Under the pieces are notes generated by a model. The model ran no database searches. It had not been told where the DNA came from and saw only the letters and a program-made list of their open reading frames with translations. From NCBI GenBank assembly GCA_003667245.1, contig RCNN01000078.1, positions 1 through 64,000 of the forward strand: 64,000 bases of DNA, given 5' to 3'. Made by a program: the position numbers and the translations under genes. Positions 36,771 through 47,200 of the stretch are shown piece after piece; the first letter of the stretch is position 1, and the number at the start of each line of letters is the position of its first letter. This DNA is from Heterostelium multicystogenum. Its lineage: Eukaryota > Evosea > Eumycetozoa > Acytosteliales > Acytosteliaceae.

Positions 36771-37090
36771 CTTAGATCTTCAACAAATCTTAAAATATAA
36801 GAATAAAAAAAAGGTCCTTATTTATATTTGGTTGTAAAAGGCTTTATAGTAGTTAAATGTCTATAGATAAATGTAATATTACCTTTACAAAAAAAAGTAA
36901 TCTGTACATAAATGTACATAAATAAATATAAAATTTAAGAAAAATTTCATTTAATTTTGAATATTTTGATTTATTCAAACGAAATTGTTTGTACAATAAC
37001 CATTATTTTTTCAAATTTGAATTCTGTACTGTGGTGTATTGCGTGTGTCACCGACAACATGATGGATTTGACATTTGTCAAAAACCAAAA

Positions 37091-37411
37091 TAAAAATTAA
37101 ACAATTACAAGATATTTAATATAGTTGAACAGCTATCCTGGTAAATAAAATATGAATTGGATTGTATTGAATTGACTCCCTTATATTTACTACAATAACT
37201 TCTCTATGTCGGAAGAATTTTAAATTAAATTTAGATAGTTAGAAATTATTGATTGAAAACCCTCTTATCCACTTCATTCCTGTGATATATGACACAACAA
37301 AATACAATGTTAAAGTTTTATCTTTTGATTAATGCCAACATGTCAGAGATTGTTTGATTGTCAAATTTACTTAATCGATTTCTTTGCATGTTTTAGAAAT
37401 AACCAGGATGA
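37091..37411. other. Intergenic, AT-rich
   Basis: Right flank of the transposon candidate and 3' side of the enolase-superfamily gene. Nothing recognisable. Confidence 0.4.
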
Positions 37412-39040
37412 TTAAATCTGATTCTTCTTCATTTGTACTCCTATACCAAACTCAGTTGATATTTTAACATCACCATCATTAACTATTGAGAAACCCCCAT
37501 CAAATAGCTGGGACTCATCTGTAATAAGTAATCCACCATCCAAATCACCTCCAAAATCGGAAACTGACGCCAAAATGTGAGCGGCTGCATTGCAGTTTAA
37601 TGATGATCCGACCATAGAACCTATCCAGACCAATAAGTTATTTTCCTTTGCCTTTTCAATTGCAAGTAATGCTTCTCTAATTCCACCGGTTTTCTCTAAT
37701 TTAATATTCACACCATGAACATATTCCTATTGATACAATTCAGATATATTAGAATGTAAAATATATATCTATTAATTAACGGATACGAACAGTAAGCTTT
37801 TCAATATCATTAACAGTACAAACTGATTCATCGGCAAATATCAAGAGTCCTTCTTTGTGATAGAGGTCTTTGATCAACTTCCATTGAAGTTGTTCGGAAG
37901 CTGGTAAAGTTTTAATGGTTTCTACAGGGAATGGCTGCTCAACCATAGATACTAAATGACTAAGCTTGGATAGGTAGGGAAGGAACTCAATAGCCAATTC
38001 CGGAGACCATGAAGAGTTGGCATCTATCGATATCTTTGAAAGTGATTTTCCGATCTCCTTTGTATGGGTCATCACAGTTTCAATCATGTCGATACCTCTC
38101 TTGAGATCATTGTCCAATTTTATCTTAATAAACGATGTATATTTCAGACCAAATTCCAAACTGTCTATAATCTGTTGTTTTGTTGGGCAAAGTGATACTG
38201 TATAATAAAATGGTCTCAATTCTTTACATTCCAATGAAGCCATTTCATATATCTATAATTATATTTATAAATACGCTGTTAGTCATTAAATGACATGTCA
38301 TCAAATAGATATTATTTCTATCAAGGTAAATATGAAATTTACAGGTTGTTTAACTGTTTTTCCCCAACAATCGAGAATGGCCATTTCTATGCAACATCTG
38401 GATGCATATGAATAATCAAATTGGTTTGCTTCACATTTATCCAATCTTTCCAACAGGAAATAGAATACTGGTCATTATTAATGAGTCAGTAAGTCATGTT
38501 TGTTCAGTTTGCTTGAGCTGGTTCATTACGTCCAGATCGATTTATACCTACATTTGAAGGTATCATCTTGATTTAATGTTGGTCTTAACTTTGAAAATAG
38601 TCCTATCTGATAGCTTTGTGAAAGGATCGTATGAATGACTGTTGCTGTTTGCATCAGATGACGGCTTCTGCTCTAGAGATGAAATAAACACTTTAAATAA
38701 TAGGATATCATCGAATCGGCAAAGTAGCAGAGTGGCTTCTTTGGTGGCACGCCACTCACCATATCCGACGGCACCACCTCTATTTCCAATGCAATCAAAA
38801 CATTGTTTCTTACAGTTGTTACTGAATGGGCAGTGCTAAATCAAGAAAAAACAAAACCAATACTCAGTCAAATATGCCTATCGCAACCACAAACCACTGG
38901 GTTAACAAACCACCAATATATACTTACCCAAAAGGATTTCTAAGATTCAAAGGATATTTATCTAAACTTAGCTTGACATTATGTGATAGGAATTTTAATG
39001 AATATTCCATACTACTACTTTTTTGATTGTTTAAAGACAT
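37412..39040 (-). CDS. Enolase-superfamily enzyme, dipeptide epimerase (L-Ala-D/L-Glu epimerase)-like
   Basis: Members epimerise dipeptides such as those from bacterial murein, or act as muconate/OSB-type enzymes. ATG 39040 (MSLNNQKSSSMEYSLKFLSH) leads to LSLDKYPLNLRNPFG, an intron, then TAHSVTTVRNNVLIALEI and GGAVGYGEWRATKEA (capping domain). The barrel has FIKIKLDNDLKRGIDMIE, ISIDANSSWSPELAIEFLPY (metal Asp), VSMVEQPFPVE (metal Glu), LLIFADESV (metal Asp) and VNIKLEKTGGIREALLAIEK with the catalytic Lys. Next come VWIGSMVGSSLNCNAAAHIL and the C-terminal GGLLITDESQLFDGGFSIVN. All metal ligands and the KLEKTGG motif seem present, so it should be active. Introns near 37725-37780 and 38255-38340. 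Substrate is inferred only. Confidence 0.78.
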
Positions 39041-39817
39041 ATTTGTTTATATATTATCTATGCACACTAATATAATCACACCGCAATCAATGATCATTAC
39101 CCATCATCAGTTGTGACCCAGGATGGAAAGTGTAAAGGACCTTTTTTTTCTAAAATTTTATGCAAAAATCTATCAAAATGGATATTTAGATGAAACCACC
39201 CCATCTTAATTGTTTTGATATGGGATTAGTTAATATTACTTTGGTTGTGGAAAAGACATTAAACACCAATGAATGAATTTAATAATATCATAGTATAAAT
39301 TTATATTTATAAAAGTTAATTAGTATCTTTAAAAAATAGATATATATCTTTGATAGATTTATTAAATTAAAATTTCATAATCTCACCAACTTCAAAAATA
39401 GATTCAAATCAAACCAGTTTTGGTGGTTGTGGCTATTTTTTTATAATCAACACTAAAATCGCCAAAATCAATCCGTAATATTGAAAAAGAAGTGTTGGTT
39501 TATTATTACTTTTATTGTAACATATAAATTTCATTTAAAAATCAACTACCTAACTACAACTACTACTACTTTTGTACATATTTACAATCAATCAATCAAT
39601 CAATCAATCATTCATTCATTCATTCATTCACACTGCTAATAACCAATATCATACTTAATTAATAATAGTAATAATAATAATAATTATATCATTCACTTAT
39701 TTAGATTTGTAATTTTAGATAAAGATAAAAGATAAAAGATAAAATAGTTGAGATAAAGAAAGATAATTAGTAATAATAATAGATAATAATAAGTAATAAG
39801 TAGTAATAATAATAATA
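39041..39817. other. Intergenic, promoter side of RIP3/Sin1 gene
   Basis: AT-rich with (CAAT)n/(CATT)n repeats (39587-39630) and (AATA)n just upstream of the next ATG. No gene seen. Confidence 0.5.
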
Positions 39818-41801
39818 ATGGCAGTATTCTGCGAGATAGATGATGTTTTACACCAAATCAGATACAAGACACAAATAATTCTATGAATCACTAAAGAGAG
39901 ATAGTATCGCAGAGCAATTGTACAATTTTCAAATGATGATGCTACAAACGATCAGAGCATCCCATACAGCAAGAGTTTAGAGAAAGACTATAGCAGCTTG
40001 ATCTATGTTGTAAATAAGACACCGAGTGGAGCTCAATCTCCTGTATCAATAACACTTTCACCTCCTCCTGCAACAAACACCACCGCTACACAGGCACCAC
40101 CAGCAGCGGCCAACAACAATGTAGTTGCACCAACTACCAACACCAGTTAACACACAACAACAACAACAACAACAACAACAACAGCCATCAGAAAACAAAC
40201 CACAATGTAAAATAGTTACCTTCTCTGCTTCGCAATCAAGCAAGCCAAAGGATATTAAAAAATCTAAATCCCAACAACAAAACAACTGCCAACAGTACAA
40301 CAACAACAACTACTACTACGAATAATATAATACAAAAGCAAACAACAGCAACAATAGTAATAGCAATAGCAGTAATAATAACAGTAATAATAGTAATAAT
40401 AATGCCAATGGAAATAACAATGGAAACAACCAACAACCTCCAGCAAATGAACCTATTTTCTTATTTGTAAAAGAAAACCATACCAAAGCCACAAGCCAAC
40501 CAAAATACATCCCGATTCTTTGTTAACTAAACTAGTACGTCCTAACGATACAGAAAAAGAACTATTCTCTGAATATGGTGAAGTTGTAAGTTATATTTAA
40601 AGAGTGCTGTGAATATTCTCCAACTAATGTATGAATGATTCAATTAGATTCCACCTCCAGGTATGGGTATGTTGTTGTCAGTTCACACCGGAACAACTGT
40701 TGGTATGCTTAAGGTTAGAGTCATTGACAAGGCTACTGTCATCCAAACCATTGCAGCAACTCTGAAGACATACTTCTCGCAACAGCAATCGTCTAACTCA
40801 CTAAGCAGCAGCGGAGGAAGCAATAGCAGCAGTACCTCTAGTCTTGGAAATGGACAGCTCTATCCAGATCCAAAGGCATACTTTTTGAGAATAGCAGACG
40901 ACGACGGAGAATCGATGAAGACTACCCTACTCTTGACCCGAACCAAATGATCTACAAGTTCAAAGAGGAAAATCTTTGTGCTTTTGTGTCAATCACAAGT
41001 ACGAGGCAGAGAGACGCGCATCGTGGGGCGTCCAACCTGGAAAGACATCAACTCTTTCGCCAAACGACCACAAAGGACATATCAGAAGAGTCAGTGTTGG
41101 TACAACCGACTCAATCTCTGTTGTCAAGATCACTCTACCCGACTCGAGCATCACAAAGGTTGCATATCAGCCTGATATGAAGCTCAAAGACCTCTTGATT
41201 AACACTTGCAAGAAGAGAAAACTCAATATTGCCGAACATCATTTCCAATTGGAGAATGGATCGATCGTAGATTTGAAACTGTCACTTGAACAGCTCGGAA
41301 CAGTCGACATTGTTTTAGTATCTACATTGAGGCGATCAATGTCAGGAGATGGCTCCATCTTAATGAGCGACGACACCTCCTCGGTCGACGACGGAGATCT
41401 TCTGGTACGACGCACTTGCATGGCAATATAAGACCTACGAGGTTGTTAAATATAAAAAATACGGTTCAAAGCAAGAGAGAATACTAGGTATAGACAAAGA
41501 GCGTATCACCAACATGTTACCAAACTTAAAGAAAGAACAAGAAAACAAAAGAGTATGTTTTATTAACTATCTATTCTCCATTTTTCATATATTAATCAGC
41601 TCAATCAATCAACCAATTACTCTAGCCAACAAGACTTATCAAAAGATGTATCAAAGGTTGCACTATTGGACAAACCTAAACAATTTACACTGGAGTATTG
41701 CAGATGGTAAAACAATATTTATGAAGCAAAACCCAAAACTTGGCAGCAGAGATAGTAGGAAAAATTCAATATCTCCTAAAATCAACCCACATCTAAAATA
41801 A
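39818..41801 (+). CDS. ripA: Sin1-family TORC2 subunit, Ras-interacting protein RIP3 homologue
   Basis: In Dictyostelium RIP3 is the TORC2 Sin1 subunit acting with Pianissimo in Ras-regulated chemotaxis. ATG 39818 gives MAVFCEIDDVLHQIRYKT. A Gln/Asn-rich linker follows, with (CAA)n at 40155-40184. The CRIM domain starts at LLSVHTGTTVGMLKVRVIDK and includes YFLRIADDDGES then DEDYPTLDPNQMIYKF, the family's acidic DGE.D.DFP core. A Ras-binding-like fold reads VVKITLPDSSITKVAYQPDM, LKDLLINTCKKRKLN and VDLKLSLEQLGTVDIVLV. The C-terminal PH region begins YKTYEVVKYKKYGSKQERIL and GIDKERITN. A one-base deletion at about 40913 and several insertions break the frame. Introns near 40586-40650 and 41552-41600 are likely. 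Confidence 0.85.
40155..40184 (+). repeat. (CAA)n tract encoding polyglutamine
   Basis: Ten uninterrupted CAA codons in the N-terminal linker of the RIP3/Sin1 gene. Confidence 0.9.
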
Positions 41802-41946
41802 ATATAATAACATTTATTTATAATAATAAACTATGTATGAAGTAATACGTATACTACAAATATTGTAGTAATAGGTAATAATAATAATAATAATAATAAT
41901 CATATTATTTCTAAAAAAACAAGATAATATTTTTCATAATATTATA

Positions 41947-42747
41947 ATGATTTCTAAACCATTAGTTATAATAACTGGAGCATCAACTGGATTTGGATTG
42001 GAAACTGCACGTATCTTTAGTGAAAATGGTTTTCCATTGCTATTGATCTCGAGATCCATTGAATCCACTTATAAATTAAGAACATACATTTCAGTAATGC
42101 CATTGTCAGAAATGTGGATATTACAAAATATAATGAAGTTAAGAATGCTATTGATCATGCAGAGTCATCTATGGAAAAGCCGATTTACTTGTCAATAATG
42201 CTGGTGTAAGTATGAAATATCATTCCTTAATTCTTGAAATAATATTTAATTTTTATTACATTTAGTTATTTATGATGAGCAATTTTGAAAACACAACCTA
42301 TAGATGATATAGTATCTCTTATCAATACCAATGTGATTGGGACTATGAATTGTACAAAAGCTGTTTTGGACGGAATGATATCAAGAAACCATGGTACAAT
42401 AATTAATATATCATCATCTAATGTAAAGAATTTTGCACCTCAACAATCTATCTATACTTCAACAAAAACTTTTATTCATGAAATTTCTGAACAAATAAGA
42501 CAAGAAGTTTCATCTTCTAATATTAGAGTGATGATTCTTACACCTGGAGTTTCAGAGACTACTCCTTTGGAATGCGATGAGAATAATACCATTGGATTAG
42601 AAAATCTTAATATTGTACTAAAACAAAATAGGAAATCAGAAACTACAACCCAAAGATATAGGGGAATCTATTTTCTACATGTATGGAATACCTCATCATT
42701 TGACAATAAGAGAGTATGTCATTTCATCAACTAGCCAAGTAAATTAG
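41947..42747 (+). CDS. Short-chain dehydrogenase/reductase, copy 1
   Basis: Classical SDR. ATG 41947 gives ISKPLVIITGASTGFGLETA (cofactor TGxxxGxG), LLLISRSIEST, then after one extra base SNAIVRNVDITKYNEVKNAI and KADLLVNNAG. An intron of about 60-70 bases follows. The rest reads DDIVSLINTNVIGTMNCTKA, HGTIINISSSN (Ser) and QQSIYTSTKTFIHEISEQIR (YxxxK catalytic pair), then VMILTPGVSETTPLE and IREYVISSTSQVN, stop 42745-42747. The serine-3-dehydrogenase/YdfG subgroup fits best. Substrate unknown. It is the upstream half of a tandem pair. Confidence 0.82.
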
Positions 42748-43376
42748 AACCAATTTGTAAAATTGAATTAGTAGTTCATATGTTTGGATAATTTATTACA
42801 AATTAATAAAAGGTGAAATATTCATTATACAATAATTTCCCTCATTATTGGTAGAAATATATAAACATGGTAAAGGGGATATCTTTAATACTAAATCTTT
42901 ATATAGTTTCTTAAAGTAGACTTAAACATTTTTATCAAAGACAAAACTTTCATTTATTTTATTGAGAATATTTAAAATATATTGCTAAGTAATGTGATTA
43001 CATAATTTCCAATATTTTTGATTTTATTAACAACAATATGAGATTTAATTAATTTATTAATAACCAAATTCATTTCACTCTAAATTTAGAATTTGTATAT
43101 TTTAGTAACAACTCTATCTACCACTCCCACCCCTCACTTTTCATTTGTTGTTAGTATTTAGTTTATGTTTTGAATACCAATAGAAGTACATCATTTATAA
43201 ATAGATATTAGCTACATACGTTTATTAATATTATGATTAAGAAAGAGATAAAAATAAAGATGTAATTCATGTATTATTATTATTAGAAATAGAAATTTAA
43301 ATAAAGTATATAAAGACAAGCAATATAAGTAATGGATTATTTTCAAATTGTTATTTCCTTTAATATATCATATTTA
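42748..43376. other. Spacer between tandem dehydrogenase genes
   Basis: AT-rich DNA with no coding signal that I can see. It should hold the promoter of the second dehydrogenase. Confidence 0.5.
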
Positions 43377-44258
43377 ATGTTACCTAAACCTTTGGTTATT
43401 ATAACTGGCGCATCCTCAGGATTTGGATTAGAAATTTCTCGAAATTTTCAACCAAAATGGATACCCATTGTTGATGATATCTAGGAATATAGAAAATACT
43501 TTTAAAAACAATAACATTGTATTTGAAAATGCTATTGTAAGAAATGTAGATATCAACAACTATGATGAATTAAAGAAAGTAATAGAACATGCAGAGTCCA
43601 TTCATGGAAAAGCAGACTTATTGGTAAATAATGCTGGAGTAAGTTTATCAAAATTCATTAATTTAAATTTGTTGAACAAATACTAATAAAATTTAAAGAT
43701 ATTAAAATTAAACCAAAATAGCTTGCCCAACCAGTTGATGATATTCTATCAATGGTTAATACCAATATTCTTGGGACCATCAACTGTACCAAGATTGTCT
43801 TGGAAGGAATTGAAATCAAGAAAATCATGGTACAATTATTAATATCTCTTCGGTATGTGGAAGATTGACTTTTCCTTTACATTCTGTGTATGGTGCATCC
43901 AAATCATTTGTTGATGTTGTTACTGAACAAATTAGACAAGAAGTTGCATCGAAAAATATCAGAGTAATGCTTCTCTGCACCAGGTATTGCCGAAACCAAT
44001 CTTATAGCAGGTGACTCTAATGACCCAGAGGGTGTGGAACTACTCGCCAATGCCAAAAGAATTCATTGGTAATGAATTGATGCAAGCCAAAACATTGCTG
44101 CCTCTGTCTTCTACATGTATGGATTACCTCAACATTTAAACAATCAGGGAATATGTAATTGCCTCAACCAAAAAAAAAATGAATCCTAATAAAACAAACC
44201 TGAAACTAGGATTTCATGGTCAAATTGGTCTAGCTTGTTTAGCTGTACGAAGTAAATA
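43377..44258 (+). CDS. Short-chain dehydrogenase/reductase, copy 2
   Basis: ATG 43377 gives MLPKPLVIITGASSGFGLEI, then after one extra base YPLLMISRNIENTF, ENAIVRNVDINNYDELKKVI, HAESIHGKADLLVNNAG, an intron (about 43639-43721), and PVDDILSMVNTNILGTINCT. Catalytic region: HSVYGASKSFVDVVTEQIRQ (YxxxK), followed by VMLLCAPGIAETNLIAGDSN in mixed frames. The tail reads REYVIASTKKK and may extend to TAA at 44256-44258. It is clearly a duplicate of the preceding gene, with the same motif order. At least four frame breaks make it the more damaged copy, so a pseudogene is possible, though breaks of this kind occur in every gene here. Confidence 0.75.
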
Positions 44259-44282
44259 AATAAATTGGAAATAGTTCTTTAA

Positions 44283-47200
44283 TTATTTTAATAGTGTTAA
44301 TATCTTCTTTGAGGCCAATTGAAGTGGTTTGTTGGGAGAGGAACCAAATGACAAGAGGATTGGAGTAATTCCAGCCTCAACCAAAGTTGGATGGTTAATT
44401 GGATTTTTGTGAGAGAACAAGAACTGTTTTGATGGCGAGTGGTAACCAAAAACCTCCTCAGATTCTTCCAATACACTTGATGATGAAATCAATAATTTTT
44501 TGACTCTCTCTAATGATTGGTTGATTCACTGCGTCCATGCAGAAGAAGGAGATTGCCAAAATCATTCTTTCAACAAGTTCTGCACTCATAGTCTTGGAAA
44601 TTGAATGGACCAATGTCAAAGTACATTCTTTTGATTGAATTTCTCTCTGCATTTCATCTGTAAAGAAGTTTGTTAGTATTGCTAGTTAGACTGTTGGAGT
44701 AAAATGAGTATAGTTACTTGATGAAGTCAACCAGGAGATAGCAGTAACAACTTGATCCTTGACCAATTGGTTGAGTTCACTGGAAAGAAGGTCATTGAGA
44801 ATGGGTATGATATCGCTGTTTCCAATGATGCTCAGGTAGGTTCCACCAGTCTTTGAGATCGCTGAAATTAGCTGTAATATCTTGACTTTAATGCTGATGT
44901 TATTAACTCTGAGTTGAGCAGTGATAACTTCGATAATGTTGGTCTTTTGGATGATTGGAATGGACGATGCATGTGAGGAGAATAAAATCAAGGCATGGAT
45001 ACAACCAATCATAATTGCAATATCAGTGTCGGTTGTAGAGATCTGTTGTACCAAGAATGGAATAACTTTTCTTGCTTTCAATCTTGATGGTTCTGAAAAT
45101 CAAAGATGGAATATTAATATGAATGCATTCAAGTGGGTGCCTTTATCTGTAATCTCAACTTACCATGATCAATGATGTGACCAAGCAATGTAATGGCAGC
45201 CTTCAATATGTCATTGGATTGATTTCTAATGAAGAAGCTCGTTCAAGTTCTCAACAGCGTTACTTGGAGACAAACCGAATTGTTCAAGTGCAGCTTGATC
45301 TCCAGCCAAGAATACATTGAGACAATTCATGACGAGCAAGTTTTCTTCCTCGGAAGGACCACCCAAGTGTGAAGCGATCAGAGAGATACCATTCTCAGCT
45401 AAAATCAACTTTCTAAAGTCTGGTTGGTTACCAATGTTGGTGATAATCTTCAATGTATGAATTCTAAGCAATGTAGATGGAGAAACCAGCAATTCATCAA
45501 CAATCCCAGCACACCTGCCTCCAACAATAAATCTTGACATAATTCTGAATATAGATGTTAATAAATGCCTAATCTAAGACTCAACTTCAACGATGGGATT
45601 CATACCATTTGTGATTAAACAACAGACAGCAAGCAATGCTCTCATTGCTAAACCTTGATTGTCGGAATTCATCATCTCCAAAAGCATTTGAATACCGCCC
45701 CATTCAATGAAACTTGTATTGATTGATCTTGTCTAGGAGGACACGTGAAGCAGCCCAAACAGCTTGCATTTGTAAGAATTCATTCTTTGATTGTAATAGT
45801 ACAAACAACACTTTAAGTCCTCCAACTTCTCTGATCTCTTCTCAGATTTTGCTCTAGAGTAATACGAGGTTAATAGTTATACCTATATTCATTCAATAAT
45901 GCTATCTACATACCGTCTGCAAGTGCAGTTAATAATTTGGTTGAGGATAATGATATTGCCATGTTGCTAGAGTTCATAAGTCTTACGATGTGGACTATAC
46001 CAGAGAGTTGAACGAATTGATTGGATAGATCTTCGTAGACACAGAGCTGGCATAGAACGTTCAAGGAGAGCTCATTGATCTCTTCGTTGTTGTAGGAGAA
46101 TGTCTTGATGAGATGTGGCATTATATTGACTCTGACAATGTGTGGAATGTTTGATTGAGTAGAGGCAAGGTTCTCTAGGGCCTTAAGAGCCTTTGGAGTG
46201 ATTGACTCGTCTGCGAGCATCGATATGATCTTATCGAGAACGAGATTCATCTTCTTAATGAGCTCACCAGTCTCGGAGAATTGATGCTTGGTTGGTTTCC
46301 GAAACACGTAAAGGTGGTACCTTTGGTGCAATGGGGGCTGCTTAGCTGGGGACGATGAGAGTGGAGATGGTGGCAAAGCTGATACTCTCGGGATGCGGCA
46401 GAGGGTGCAATCTTTGGAGAGGAGAGTGGAGTAAGGTTCTTTTCCTGGTGAGTTGGCCATTGGTTTGATGATTGGAGATCCAACTGGTGTTGTGTTTGGA
46501 GTAATGATTTGCGTGGTTTGAGTTGAAACCTTGGAGTGCAAGCTGAATAGACGTGAAATTGGTTGTCCTAAGATCTTGGTGATAGTCAAGAAGTTCGGAC
46601 GAGCAGTGGTGTCTTGATGCCAACATGCACGAATCAGACGATCAAATACAGATGGTACCTCCTGTGTAAGTTCTGGACGGTATCCTTCACTGAGTAGTGA
46701 TGCCAAGTCATTTGGTCCATTGAATGGCTCCTTTCCACGATTGAAACATCTCCCAACCAATGATACCAAAGGAATATTGATCTATGGTTTCATCAATTGA
46801 ATCGGTTGATTCTGGAGAAGCCACCAACTCTGGAGCAGTGTATTTGGTTACATTGGCACGCTCTATCTTCTTCTCGTCAAACAATCCATAGTCCTTGACA
46901 CGGACGTTTCCAGCTTGGTCAACAATAATATTGGATGGCTTGAGAGCACCGTGCTTGATTCCGTGCTGGTGAAGGAATGTCATACCCTTGGCAACACCAA
47001 GCAGGACAGTACAAATGAATTCCTGAGTAAAAGTGAAGCGTGGAGTAGAGAGGAGTACCTCGAGAGTGCATGAGTCAACAAATGGTGAGATGAGGTGGCA
47101 AGTATTATTCTTGCTGTCAATGAAGCATCCTTTGAGTGGTACAATATTCTCATGGTTGAGGTCAAGAAGCTTCGACAATCTTTCTTTGTACTGAGGAATA

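Larger units (their letters stand above)
34661..37090 (-). mobile_element. Candidate PIF/Harbinger-type DNA transposon (two genes, short TIRs, TAA target duplication)
   Basis: Two minus-strand genes lie between an 11-base inverted repeat: TTTTGGTTTTT at 34661-34671 and its complement AAAAACCAAAA at 37080-37090. Immediately outside each copy is TAA (34658-34660 and 37091-37093), the 3-bp TWA target typical of PIF/Harbinger elements. One gene is an intact DDE transposase and the other a Cys-rich/acidic protein. Two-gene layout is usual for this superfamily, although the partner there is normally Myb-like. The TIRs are short and AT-rich, so the boundaries could be chance matches; the transposase itself is certain. 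Confidence 0.45.
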
